Origin: Acidithiobacillus sp.
GTDB taxonomy: Bacteria; Pseudomonadota; Gammaproteobacteria; Acidithiobacillales; Acidithiobacillaceae
Assembly (NCBI GenBank): GCA_028697715.1
Contig: JAQVDS010000009.1
Coordinates: forward strand, 1 to 64,000
DNA length: 64,000 bases
Direction of reading: 5' to 3'
Shown: positions 44,086-52,497 of the stretch, piece by piece
How positions within the stretch are numbered: position 1 is the first letter of the stretch
Layout of the letters: each line of letters opens with the position of its first letter
Translations under genes and position numbers: made by a program
Notes under the pieces: model-generated
Database searches by the model: none
What the model was told of the DNA's origin: nothing
What the model saw: the letters and a program-made list of their open reading frames with translations, nothing else

Positions 44086-44652
44086 CTACTGCGGCTCATT
44101 ACCCGGCCGCCACTTGATGCTGCAGCCCATGCAGGGCTGCACCTTGCTTGGGGCATCCTCCCCAGCAAGAACGGCGCGCACTGCCGTGTCGAGATCCTTA
44201 CCCGTAACGGGCTCGTCGTTTTTGGGCCGTGCGGCATCGAATTGGCCGTGATAAAAGAGTTTTCCCGCCCGATCAAACAAAAAGATATCTGGGGTGCAGG
44301 CGGCATGAAATGCCTTGGCCACCGACTGATCGGCGTCAAAGAGATAGGGAAAATCATAGCCTGCCCGAGCCGCCTCGGCAGGCATCTTTTCCGGCGCATC
44401 GTCGGGATAGGACCCCGGATCATTGCTGTTGATCGCTACCACTGCCAAGCCAGCGCGCTGCCATCCCTTCGCCAGCTCCGCCAGCTTCTGGGCGATATGG
44501 ATGACATAGGGGCAGTGATTGCAGATGAACAATACGAGCAGAGGCTTGCCCTTGGCTTGCGCCGTCGACCAGCTGCCCTCCTTACCGCCAAAAGGCAGGG
44601 TAAAATCCGGCAATGGTGTCCCCAGGGGTAAATCGAATCCGGTCATAGCCAT
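44086..44652 (-). CDS. Thioredoxin-fold protein (AhpC/TSA-like redoxin)
   Basis: A 188-residue cytoplasmic redoxin. LPDFTLPFGGKEGSW opens the fold and the active site reads FICNHCPYV, a CxxC with Asn-His between the cysteines. The C-terminus has a second pair, PCMGCSIKW, near residue 180. AAGGAG lies nine bases before the ATG at 44652. It belongs to the thioredoxin-like family often annotated as alkyl hydroperoxide reductase, but a disulfide reductase role is equally possible. It follows the ABC exporter gene on the same strand. Confidence 0.8.
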   Translation of the reverse strand: MAMTGFDLPLGTPLPDFTLPFGGKEGSWSTAQAKGKPLLVLFICNHCPYVIHIAQKLAELAKGWQRAGLAVVAINSNDPGSYPDDAPEKMPAEAARAGYDFPYLFDADQSVAKAFHAACTPDIFLFDRAGKLFYHGQFDAARPKNDEPVTGKDLDTAVRAVLAGEDAPSKVQPCMGCSIKWRPGNEPQ

Positions 44653-44680
44653 CGTGTGTATCTCCTTGTTACTTAGCAAA

Positions 44681-46453
44681 TCATGCGGGCGAAAGGTGGC
44701 CGAAGGCCAGCTGCGCCTCGTCCCCACTGGCCCCGTCCTCCAGACGCCACGCCCCGCCGCCCAACAGGCGCAGGCAACGCGAATGGTAGCGCCAGAGGCT
44801 CGAGCGGTGGCCAACGCTGATGATAGCAGAATCGGGAAGGGCATCAGCGAGCAGACGATACAGCTCTCCCTCGGCACGTTCGTCGAGGGCGGAGCTTGCT
44901 TCATCGAGAAAAATCCAGCGCGGCTTTTGCAGCAGGATACGGGCAAAGGCCAAGCGTTGCTGTTCGCCCAATGAGAGGGTGTGGGACCAAAGTCGGGTCT
45001 CCTCCAGTTGACCGATCAGGCTGCCCATACCCACCCGTTGCAATGCCTCCGTCAGCACCCGATCACTACTGTCCTCCAGTCCATAAGGGTAGACCAGGAC
45101 ATCGCGCAGCGTGCCCATGGGCAGGTAGGGACGCTGCGGCAAAAAGAGAGGCCGCTCGCCAGCAGGTAGCCCCACCGCGCCATCCCCATAGGGCCAGATT
45201 CCGGCCAAGGCGCGAATCAGGGTGCTTTTGCCGCTACCGGAGGCTCCCATGATCAGCAGATGTTCGCCAGGTGCCGCCTGCAATTGGAGTCCATGCACGA
45301 GATCCCTCCCATCCGGCAGCCGCACGTTGAGATCGGTAACCTCCAGGCGCGGGGTATCCCGTCGCTCGATATGATAATGCTTGTCCTGGATCTCATGCAC
45401 CTCGCCCATGGACTGCCGGAAAAAGCGCAAACGATCGACCACCGCGTGCCAGTTGGCCAGGGTCGTATAACTGCTGACGATAAAGGACAGCGCCCCCTGT
45501 ACTTGGGCGAAGGCGGACATGATCTGTTGCAGACCGCCGACGCCAATTTCCTTGTTGACGAAATACGCAGGCAGGCAAACGACCAGCGGGAAAATAATGG
45601 CAATCTGGCCGTAGGCCGAGGTCCACCAGTTCAGGCGCATACTCCGCCAGATGATCCGCCAGAAATTGGCGTAGACCTCGGCAAAGCGCTGGCGGAAGAG
45701 TTTTCCCTCCCGCTCCTCGCCGCCATAAAGGGCGACGCTTTCACTGTTTTCCCGCAGGCGCATCATGCTGAAACGAAAGTCGGCTTGATAGCGCTCCTGC
45801 ATGAAGTTCAAGCGAATCAGAGGCCTACCAATTAGGGCGGTGATGATGGTACCGAAAACCGAATAGATCAGCGCCGCCCAGACCAGATAACCAGGAATGG
45901 AAAAGGTCTGCCCATGGAAGGGGATCCAGATCATTGCCGACAGCTCCCAGAGCATGAAGATGAAGGTCCCCAGGGTCACCACCGAACTGAACAAACCAAT
46001 GACGATGTTGAGGGTCTGGTTGGTAAATGACGCCAGATCCTCACTTATACGTTGGTCCGGGTTGTCAGTACCATCGCCCAACACCTGCATATGGTAGTAG
46101 GTACGTCGCGCCAGCCAGGCATCCAGATAGGAGTGGGTGAGCCAGCGCCGCCAGCGGATGATGATCATCTGGGTGAAGAAACTCTGGGAAACCGCAGCAA
46201 TGATGTAGGCCGTAGCCAGGCCACAGAAGACGAGAATCTGCTGCCAGGCCGCGCTCGCCTGATAGTGCTGTACCGCATTCCAGAACACCGCATACCACTC
46301 AGTAATGCGGTAGGAGATAAATACCATCAATAGATTGAGGCCGATGATCAGGGCAAAGACGCCGCGTGCCAGCCAACGATCCTCCGAACTCGTCCAGTAG
46401 GGCTTGCTGATTTGCCATAGATCGCGAAAAAACTCGCGATTGAACTGCCGCAT
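44681..46453 (-). CDS. ABC exporter half-transporter, YddA/SbmA-like (ABCD type)
   Basis: A 590-residue fusion of a six-helix membrane domain (about 25-340) and an ATPase (about 375-575). WYAVFWNAVQHYQASAAWQQ and NPDQRISEDLASFTNQTLNI are typical of the ABC_membrane_2 (peroxisomal ABCD/SbmA) family. The ATPase has Walker A GASGSGKSTL, signature LSLGEQQRLAFARIL and Walker B WIFLDEASSALD. Family members move vitamin B12, fatty acyl-CoA or peptides; substrate is unknown here. Divergent from the Tat-DsrE gene, 92 bases apart. Confidence 0.88.
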   Translation of the reverse strand: MRQFNREFFRDLWQISKPYWTSSEDRWLARGVFALIIGLNLLMVFISYRITEWYAVFWNAVQHYQASAAWQQILVFCGLATAYIIAAVSQSFFTQMIIIRWRRWLTHSYLDAWLARRTYYHMQVLGDGTDNPDQRISEDLASFTNQTLNIVIGLFSSVVTLGTFIFMLWELSAMIWIPFHGQTFSIPGYLVWAALIYSVFGTIITALIGRPLIRLNFMQERYQADFRFSMMRLRENSESVALYGGEEREGKLFRQRFAEVYANFWRIIWRSMRLNWWTSAYGQIAIIFPLVVCLPAYFVNKEIGVGGLQQIMSAFAQVQGALSFIVSSYTTLANWHAVVDRLRFFRQSMGEVHEIQDKHYHIERRDTPRLEVTDLNVRLPDGRDLVHGLQLQAAPGEHLLIMGASGSGKSTLIRALAGIWPYGDGAVGLPAGERPLFLPQRPYLPMGTLRDVLVYPYGLEDSSDRVLTEALQRVGMGSLIGQLEETRLWSHTLSLGEQQRLAFARILLQKPRWIFLDEASSALDERAEGELYRLLADALPDSAIISVGHRSSLWRYHSRCLRLLGGGAWRLEDGASGDEAQLAFGHLSPA

Positions 46454-46495
46454 ACTCGCTCTCCGCCAGGTTGCCCAAAAAACCGGCCCCGGGCG

Positions 46496-46512
46496 CAGAT
46501 TTTGCTAATCTG
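46496..46512. promoter_or_regulatory. Dyad upstream of the DsrE gene
   Basis: CAGATT-ttgct-AATCTG is a perfect 6-base inverted repeat, 34 bases before the DsrE ATG and 43 before the divergent ABC gene. It could be an operator shared by both. No known regulator box is matched. Confidence 0.3.
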
Positions 46513-46545
46513 AGGGGGCCAATCCATAGTGACGAGGAGCATAGC

Positions 46546-47034
46546 ATGGCCGAAGACAAAAACCATTCACGTCGCCGCTTTCTCGGCGGCCTGATCGCCG
46601 CAGGCGCGGCATCGGCAGTGGCCGTAGCGGCACAGGGCCAGGGCATGGGAATGGGCATGATGGGACCATCGAAGAACAAGGTGGTCTATCAGCTCAACCA
46701 GTCTGATCCGGCCTATATCCTGGATATCTTACATAGCGCGGCGGTGGTGCTAGGGCATTTCAACAATGACGTCGATATTGTCATCGACTGTTTCGGTCCC
46801 GGCATCTGGCTCCTGGTCAAGGCCGAGAAGAACCAGCAGCACTACAGTAAGTTCATTCGGGAGCAGGTTTCCAGTCTGCACATGTACGGTGTGGTGTTTG
46901 ACGCCTGTGAACAGACCATGAAAACCATCAAGATCGGCAACGAAGATCTGATTTCCGAAGCCACTCCGGTATTCAGCGGTGCTGTCGAGCTGATCACGCT
47001 ACAGCAGAAGGGATACGCCTACATCGCTTGGTAA
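46546..47034 (+). CDS. Tat-exported DsrE-family protein
   Basis: A 162-residue protein with a twin-arginine signal (SRRRFLGGLIAAGAASA) followed by a Met/Gly-rich stretch, then a DsrE/DsrF-like fold. The family core reads VVYQLNQSDPAYILDILHSA and VDIVIDCFGPGIWLL, with the conserved Cys in FDACEQTMKTI. DsrE proteins carry sulfane sulfur or bind sulfur compounds in the cytoplasm; a Tat signal would place this one in the periplasm. GAGGAG lies six bases before ATG 46546. Its site beside the persulfide operon on the opposite strand suggests linked roles. Confidence 0.8.
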   Translation: MAEDKNHSRRRFLGGLIAAGAASAVAVAAQGQGMGMGMMGPSKNKVVYQLNQSDPAYILDILHSAAVVLGHFNNDVDIVIDCFGPGIWLLVKAEKNQQHYSKFIREQVSSLHMYGVVFDACEQTMKTIKIGNEDLISEATPVFSGAVELITLQQKGYAYIAW

Positions 47035-47041
47035 CGGGAAA

Positions 47042-47851
47042 CTAGAGCCGCCGGTGCTGCAACACCGGCAGGCGCGCACGGATCTGCGCCAGTTGGCCGA
47101 GCTCCAGTTCCGCCAGAACGACACCCGCGCCACCTTCCTGAACCGCCAGTACCTGGCCCCAGGGGTCGACGATCATGCTGTGACCCCAGGTCTCTCGTCC
47201 GTTGGCATGTTTGCCTCCTTGGTCGGCGGCCAGAACGAAGGCCTGATTTTCGATGGCGCGGGCGCGCAAGAGAGTCTCCCAGTGGGCGCGTCCGGTCTGC
47301 ACGGTGAAGGCGCTCGGCACGACCAGGAGGGATGCGCCAACATAGTGGCGATAGAGCTCGGGAAAACGCAGGTCATAACAAATCGATAAACCGACACCGC
47401 CCCAAGGACTGTCGACCAGCACCGGCTTGGCGCCCGGCGCAATGGTTGCAGATTCTCGATAACTTTCGCCGCCCGCAAGGTCCACATCAAAGAGATGGAT
47501 CTTGTCGTAGCGCGCCTGCACTACACCCTGGGCGTCATAGACCAGAAGACTGGCGAAGCAACGACCATCCGTGGCACGCAGAGGGATACTTCCGCCCAGC
47601 AGCCAGATCCCATGGCGCGTTGCCTGTTCTGCTAAAAAATCCTGGATGGGACCGCTGCCGGGTTCCTCCATGAGGGCCAATTTATCGGTGTCGCGTAGCC
47701 CCATGAAGGCAAAATTTTCCGGAAGCAGAATCAGCTTGGCACCGGCGACACTAGCGTCGTTGATCGACTCAGCTGCCGCTGCGAGATTTTGCTCTAGATC
47801 AGCACCGGATACCGTCTGGATGACCGCACATAAAAGTTTGCTATCTGTCAT
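47042..47851 (-). CDS. Nitrilase-superfamily amidohydrolase (Nit1/Nit2-like)
   Basis: A 269-residue carbon-nitrogen hydrolase. The catalytic triad is Glu45 (LLPENFAFMG), Lys117 (YDKIHLFDVD) and Cys158 (SICYDLRFPELYR), all in their family context. The Nit1 branch hydrolyses deaminated glutathione and omega-amidase substrates, which would fit beside glutaredoxin and thioredoxin genes. Start ATG 47851 follows GAGGGACGGG. It lies 17 bases after trxC and is the last gene of the efflux-redox series. Confidence 0.88.
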   Translation of the reverse strand: MTDSKLLCAVIQTVSGADLEQNLAAAAESINDASVAGAKLILLPENFAFMGLRDTDKLALMEEPGSGPIQDFLAEQATRHGIWLLGGSIPLRATDGRCFASLLVYDAQGVVQARYDKIHLFDVDLAGGESYRESATIAPGAKPVLVDSPWGGVGLSICYDLRFPELYRHYVGASLLVVPSAFTVQTGRAHWETLLRARAIENQAFVLAADQGGKHANGRETWGHSMIVDPWGQVLAVQEGGAGVVLAELELGQLAQIRARLPVLQHRRL

Positions 47852-47868
47852 CCCGTCCCTCAAGCCGT

Positions 47869-48294
47869 TCAGACGCCCTGTCCGGCGAGCCAGCGCTGAA
47901 TGTCGGCAGCGCCCATGGCGCCGCTCTGTCGTGCTACCTCACGCCCGCCGCGAAACAGCACCATAGTCGGGATGGAGCGAATCTGATAGCGCCCCCCGGT
48001 CTGCCCGTCCGCTTCAGTATTGAGCTTGGCAAAGAGGCAGCGTCCCTGCATCTGCTGCGCAGCCTGGGCGAAGGCCGGCGCCATCATGCGACACGGCCCA
48101 CACCAGGGAGCCCAAAAATCTACCAGTACGGGTAGATCGTTGCGCTCGATATAGCGTTGAAAGGCAGCGCCCTGCAACTCCACCGGATGCTCGGCAAAGA
48201 GTGGCTGGTGGCACTTGCCGCATTTGGGATGCTGCCCCATACGCTCCTGAGGGACTGCATTGACGGCGCCACAGTGAGGACAAACGATGTGCAT
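47869..48294 (-). CDS. trxC: Thioredoxin 2 with N-terminal zinc finger
   Basis: A 141-residue TrxC. The zinc finger is Cys5/Cys8 and Cys25/Cys28 (CPHC, CGKC) and the redox site is WCGPC (Cys65, Cys68). This form is often induced by oxidative stress and can reduce persulfides. GGGAGG is seven bases before the ATG. It lies 15 bases after the glutaredoxin gene on the same strand. Confidence 0.95.
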   Translation of the reverse strand: MHIVCPHCGAVNAVPQERMGQHPKCGKCHQPLFAEHPVELQGAAFQRYIERNDLPVLVDFWAPWCGPCRMMAPAFAQAAQQMQGRCLFAKLNTEADGQTGGRYQIRSIPTMVLFRGGREVARQSGAMGAADIQRWLAGQGV

Positions 48295-48309
48295 CGGAAC
48301 ACCTCCCTT

Positions 48310-48567
48310 TCAGATTCGCAACAGGGGATCCAGTTCTCCGCGCCGATCGAGGGCCAGCAGGTCGTCGCAGCCACCGATGTGACGCTGGGCGATGAAGATT
48401 TGTGGCACAGTACGCCGACCTGCGGCACGTTGGATCATTTCTGCACGACGATGCGGCTCCTGGTCCACCCAGATGATCTGCGCCACGACATGTTTCTGTT
48501 GCAGCAAGGTCAGAGCGCGCCGGCAGTACCCGCAGGCATGGGTCGCATAGACGATGACTTCCGCCAT
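48310..48567 (-). CDS. grxC: Glutaredoxin 3-type dithiol glutaredoxin
   Basis: An 85-residue GrxC-like protein. The active site is CGYC (Cys12, Cys15 in THACGYCRRA) and the glutathione-binding TVPQIFI and GGCDDL follow. The length equals that of E. coli Grx3. The start ATG overlaps the TAA of the rhodanese gene (TAATG). It would reduce mixed disulfides or glutathione persulfide formed by the rhodanese. Confidence 0.93.
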   Translation of the reverse strand: MAEVIVYATHACGYCRRALTLLQQKHVVAQIIWVDQEPHRRAEMIQRAAGRRTVPQIFIAQRHIGGCDDLLALDRRGELDPLLRI

Positions 48568-48986
48568 TACTTTTCCACCGGCAGGCCGGCGCTCCGCCAT
48601 GCCTGAATCCCACCCTTGAGACTGTACACCTTCTGAAAACCCGCCTTGTGCAGGATCGACGCCGCCCGTGCCGAGCGCATGCCGCTGGCGCACTGGCAAA
48701 TCACGTGATGCTCCTGATGCTTTTCCAGATCCTTGAGATACTTGTTCAATTCACCGACCGGGATGTGCTTGGCCGCAGAGAGATGGCCACGTGACCATTC
48801 ATTCTGCTCACGCACATCGATCACCAAGGCATCATGCTGATTGATGAGCTGCACAGCACGCTCCGGGGTGATCTCTTCGACACCCGCCAGTTTGCGGCTG
48901 AGTGGCCCCTTGAAAATCAGTACGAGAAAGCCCAGGGCCAGCAAGAGCAGGGGCCAATGGGTAGACAACTCCGCGCCGATGTTCAC
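48567..48986 (-). CDS. Membrane-anchored rhodanese
   Basis: A 139-residue protein with an N-terminal membrane helix (about 11-26, WPLLLLALGFLVLIF) and a rhodanese domain (about 36-137). The active loop is CASGMRS with Cys99 as the sulfur carrier, and VIDVREQNEW and GHLSAAKHIP fit the family. It starts at GTG 48986, with GGGAGA six bases before. It lies three bases after the DUF2892 gene, so together they resemble a split YgaP, in which rhodanese and DUF2892 are one protein. Confidence 0.92.
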   Translation of the reverse strand: MNIGAELSTHWPLLLLALGFLVLIFKGPLSRKLAGVEEITPERAVQLINQHDALVIDVREQNEWSRGHLSAAKHIPVGELNKYLKDLEKHQEHHVICQCASGMRSARAASILHKAGFQKVYSLKGGIQAWRSAGLPVEK

Positions 48987-48989
48987 TAC

Positions 48990-49211
48990 TTATCTCCCAC
49001 AGCTAGGGGAATCGCTGACTCCCAGTTTATGCAGGATATTCACCAGCGGACAGAAGCCCGAGATGCCACTCTGGAAAAGGTTAAACCCAACAAAAAGGGT
49101 GAATACCAAAAACCACTCACTCACAAAGATCGGGCTGCTCGGTGCGCCCAGGGCAACACTCAGGAATACAAAGGCACCCGCCACCACCCGAACCCAATTT
49201 TCTGTCGTCAT
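48990..49211 (-). CDS. DUF2892 inner-membrane protein (YgaP tail-like)
   Basis: A 73-residue protein with two hydrophobic helices. Motifs NWVRVVAGAFVFLSVALG, LFVGFNLFQSGISGFCPL and NILHKLGV match the DUF2892 family, which forms the membrane part of E. coli YgaP. The conserved Cys in SGFCPL is present. GGAGG is nine bases upstream, within the end of the RND gene, from which only one base separates it. With the next rhodanese gene it probably handles sulfane sulfur at the membrane. Confidence 0.88.
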   Translation of the reverse strand: MTTENWVRVVAGAFVFLSVALGAPSSPIFVSEWFLVFTLFVGFNLFQSGISGFCPLVNILHKLGVSDSPSCGR

Positions 49212-49212
49212 T

Positions 49213-52200
49213 TCAGGAAACCTCCGGCGTTTTGCGCTCCAAATGTCGTTCCCACAGGAAGTAAAGCAGCGGGATCACGATCAGTGTCAACATGGTGGAG
49301 GCGAAGGTGCCAAAAATCAAGGACACTGCCAGACCACCGAATACCGGATCGCTGACCATGATCGCCGAGCCGAACATGATGGCCAGCGCCGTCAGCAGAA
49401 TCGGGCGAAACCGCACGGCACCGGCCTCGATCACGGCTTCGTCCAAGGGGTATCCCTCGCGCCGGTACTCGATGATGAAATCGATCAGCAACAGAGAGTT
49501 ACGCACCACCACCCCCGCCAGGGCAATGACGCCAATCATCGAGGTGGCGTTGAACGGCGTATTCAGCAGCCAATGACCGGGGAAGACGCCGATCAGGGTC
49601 AGAGGAATCGCACCCATGACAATGATCGGCATGATGAAGGACTGATAGTACGCCACCAGCATGAGGTAAATGAACACCAGGGCAACGATGAATGCCGCCC
49701 CCAGATCGCGAAAGACGTCCAGGGTGAGGCGCATGTCACCGCCCCATAGGATCTGGTAATGGGTAATGTCATTCGGCTGCGCCGGCATGAAACCCAGGTT
49801 ACCCGTATACAGGTGCACGCCGTCCAGAGTTTTGCCATTGAGCATGTTGTTGAGCGTATAGGTGGCATAGACCGGACTGGAACCCAGCAAATCTCCGGTC
49901 ACGTAGACCACCTCGTGCTGATCACGATCGACAATCGGCTTGGCTTGGGTAGTTTTCTCAATGGTAACGATGCTCGCCAGCGGCACCTGTTTCCCTGCCT
50001 GATTGCGGACGCGCAGACTCAATATCTGCGACTCCCAGGCACGATCAGCGGGAGGTACCCGAAGAATGATATCCACTGGTTCGCGCGCGCTCGGGACAGC
50101 GATGGTGCCGATCTTGGTCCCGGCGATGTAATCGTGTACCAGTTCCGCCACCTGTGCGGGCGCGACCCCCGCCAGCAACGCCTTTTCCGTCAGAACGTGA
50201 ATGCGATATTCGGGGACCGTCCCGGTGACTGAGTCGTCGACATTGATCATGTCGTAGACCTTGCGGAAACGCTCTTCGACCTGCCCCGCCAGCTGCCGCA
50301 GCTTGTCATAGTCGGGCCCATAGAGCTCTGCCACCACCTGGGCACGTACAGGTGGCCCCGGTGGCACCTCGAAGAGCTTGATCACCGTACCCGGAAAGCG
50401 CTGCTCCAGTGGAGCAATCTTTTTGTAGATATCGACACTGACCGCATGGGACATCGGGCGCTCGCTGCGCGGCACGAGGTTGACTTGGATCTGCGCATAA
50501 TTGCTGCCTTTGCGCATCATGTCGCCACGCACCAGTCCGGCAAAGTCCACCGGCGCGGATCGCCCTACATAGTTCTGGAAATTTTCGACGTACGGATTCT
50601 GCGCCAGTACCTGCCCCACCGCCTGCACCACTCGCCCGGTTTGGGCGAGCGCCGTCCCCGCGGGGGTATCGACCTGGATCATGAAGTCACTGACATTGCC
50701 CGCCGGCAACATCTTGACGTTGACCCCCAAGGCGCTCAGAGGACCATTCATACCGGAGGGCCGGACAAACTGCCACGCCGGCATCAACATCACGAGGAAC
50801 AGCAATACGATGACTACCAAAAAAAAGAGATTGCGCCGCCCACTGGAACGCAACAAGGGCGTGAAGACCCGCAGATACGCGCGCTGCAAGACATCGCGCT
50901 GCGCGTGCCCATCGTCATGCTGCTGCACCGCGGCATGACGCTCGGCCTTGCCACGCAGGAAGCGGTAGGCCCCCCAGGGAACCACGGTGTAGGCGAGCAA
51001 CACCGACGCGATCATGGCAATGGGAACGAAGATCGGGATAGGCAGCATGAACGGCCCCATCATGCCGGTAACGAAGGCCATCGGCACGAAGGCGAGGATC
51101 ACCGCCAGGGTCGCAATATTGGTCGGATTGCCGATCTCGTTGGTGGCGAGCACCACCTTATCGGCAAAGCTGTGCCTTTCCCCGCCATGACTGAGGTGGC
51201 GATGGATATTTTCGATGACGACGATGCCACCATCGACCAGGAGGCCCAGGGACAGGATAAGAGCGAACAAGGTAATACGGTTGATGGTCTGTCCAAGGAT
51301 CCAGCCAATCCCGAGAACCACTCCCAGGGTAAGGGGCACGGTAAGGATGACGATAGCGGCCTCGCGCCAACCCAAAAAGATCAGCAGAATGACGGCGACC
51401 ACGCCCACTGCGATACTCAGATGCTCAAAGAGCGTGCTCACCGCGTCATCGGCGCGCGCGCCGTAATCGCGAGTGACGGATACATGCACTCCCTGCGGAA
51501 TGGCTTCTGTCTCCAGGCGTTGTAATTTGGCCTTGAGGGCATCGGCAACGACCACGGCATTGGTTCCCGGTCGTTTGGCCAGAGTGATGGTGACTGCAGG
51601 CATGCTGGTACCGGCGGGTAGCCCGAGATCATTGGCCGGACCGGTGTTGTCGGTCACCAGGGTATTCGTTTCCGCCGCCCCTTCTTCCACCCGCGCCACG
51701 TCATGCAGATAGATCGGCCGGTTGTCATGGGAGCCGATGATCACATCACCTACCGCCGAGGCCGAACCAAGCGCCGCGTTGACGCGCAGGGGAATGCGCT
51801 GATTATCGGCAACCAGATGCCCTGCGGGCATCACCAGGTTACTGCCCTGCAACGCCTGCTTCAGTTGCGGCAGGCTTACCCCGCTACTAGCCAGCTTTTG
51901 CGGATCGATCCAGATATTCACCGCCTCTTGGGCACCACCAATCAGCTCGGCATTGGCTACGTCAGGCACATTCTGCAACTGATCCATGACGCGCATGGCC
52001 ACGGCACGCAGTTGTACCTGATTCAAATGTGAGGAACTCAAGGTGACATCGAGGATAGGGACATCGTTGATGCCGATGGACTTGACCAGCGGCTGCATGG
52101 TCCCGGGCGGCATGCGGTCGATGTTGCGGCTGAGCTGATTGTAGAGCTCGAGGAGACTCTTTTCCTCATTGGCACCCACCTGGAACTGCACGGTGACGAT

Positions 52201-52497
52201 GCCCATGTCATTCACTGCATAGCCGTAAGTGTGATGCACGCCGGGCAGAGAGGCCATCAGGGCCTCCAGCGGGCGCACTACGAGATTATGCACTTCCTCG
52301 CTGTTGGAGCCCGGACGCATGACGAAGATCTCCGCAGCCGGCACCACGATTTCCGGGTTATACAGGCGCGGAGTCACGAGCACCGCCATCGCCCCGAACA
52401 GGGCAATGGCCAGCATGATCAACACCGTGATCTTGGAACGGTAAAAGCCGCTGGCCAGGCGACCGGCCAGATTCATCTTTGCTACATTCTCAGTCAT
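49213..52497 (-). CDS. RND efflux pump subunit (AcrB/HAE family)
   Basis: A 1094-residue, 12-helix proton-driven inner-membrane pump with two large periplasmic loops. The N-terminal helix is followed by PEIVVPAAEIFVMRPGSNSE. In helix 4 LLVDGGIVVIENIHRHLS has only one Asp where AcrB has Asp-Asp, so the proton relay differs from classic drug pumps. Start ATG 52497 overlaps the adaptor gene stop by eight bases. Substrate cannot be read from sequence; operon context points to a sulfur, metal or organic stress compound. Confidence 0.92.
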   Translation of the reverse strand: MTENVAKMNLAGRLASGFYRSKITVLIMLAIALFGAMAVLVTPRLYNPEIVVPAAEIFVMRPGSNSEEVHNLVVRPLEALMASLPGVHHTYGYAVNDMGIVTVQFQVGANEEKSLLELYNQLSRNIDRMPPGTMQPLVKSIGINDVPILDVTLSSSHLNQVQLRAVAMRVMDQLQNVPDVANAELIGGAQEAVNIWIDPQKLASSGVSLPQLKQALQGSNLVMPAGHLVADNQRIPLRVNAALGSASAVGDVIIGSHDNRPIYLHDVARVEEGAAETNTLVTDNTGPANDLGLPAGTSMPAVTITLAKRPGTNAVVVADALKAKLQRLETEAIPQGVHVSVTRDYGARADDAVSTLFEHLSIAVGVVAVILLIFLGWREAAIVILTVPLTLGVVLGIGWILGQTINRITLFALILSLGLLVDGGIVVIENIHRHLSHGGERHSFADKVVLATNEIGNPTNIATLAVILAFVPMAFVTGMMGPFMLPIPIFVPIAMIASVLLAYTVVPWGAYRFLRGKAERHAAVQQHDDGHAQRDVLQRAYLRVFTPLLRSSGRRNLFFLVVIVLLFLVMLMPAWQFVRPSGMNGPLSALGVNVKMLPAGNVSDFMIQVDTPAGTALAQTGRVVQAVGQVLAQNPYVENFQNYVGRSAPVDFAGLVRGDMMRKGSNYAQIQVNLVPRSERPMSHAVSVDIYKKIAPLEQRFPGTVIKLFEVPPGPPVRAQVVAELYGPDYDKLRQLAGQVEERFRKVYDMINVDDSVTGTVPEYRIHVLTEKALLAGVAPAQVAELVHDYIAGTKIGTIAVPSAREPVDIILRVPPADRAWESQILSLRVRNQAGKQVPLASIVTIEKTTQAKPIVDRDQHEVVYVTGDLLGSSPVYATYTLNNMLNGKTLDGVHLYTGNLGFMPAQPNDITHYQILWGGDMRLTLDVFRDLGAAFIVALVFIYLMLVAYYQSFIMPIIVMGAIPLTLIGVFPGHWLLNTPFNATSMIGVIALAGVVVRNSLLLIDFIIEYRREGYPLDEAVIEAGAVRFRPILLTALAIMFGSAIMVSDPVFGGLAVSLIFGTFASTMLTLIVIPLLYFLWERHLERKTPEVS

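Noticed and set aside
50446-51525. Plus-strand open frame of 359 codons opposite the RND pump
   Set aside because: Very rich in His, Gln, Asp and Arg, as expected from antisense of a membrane protein; no domain seen.
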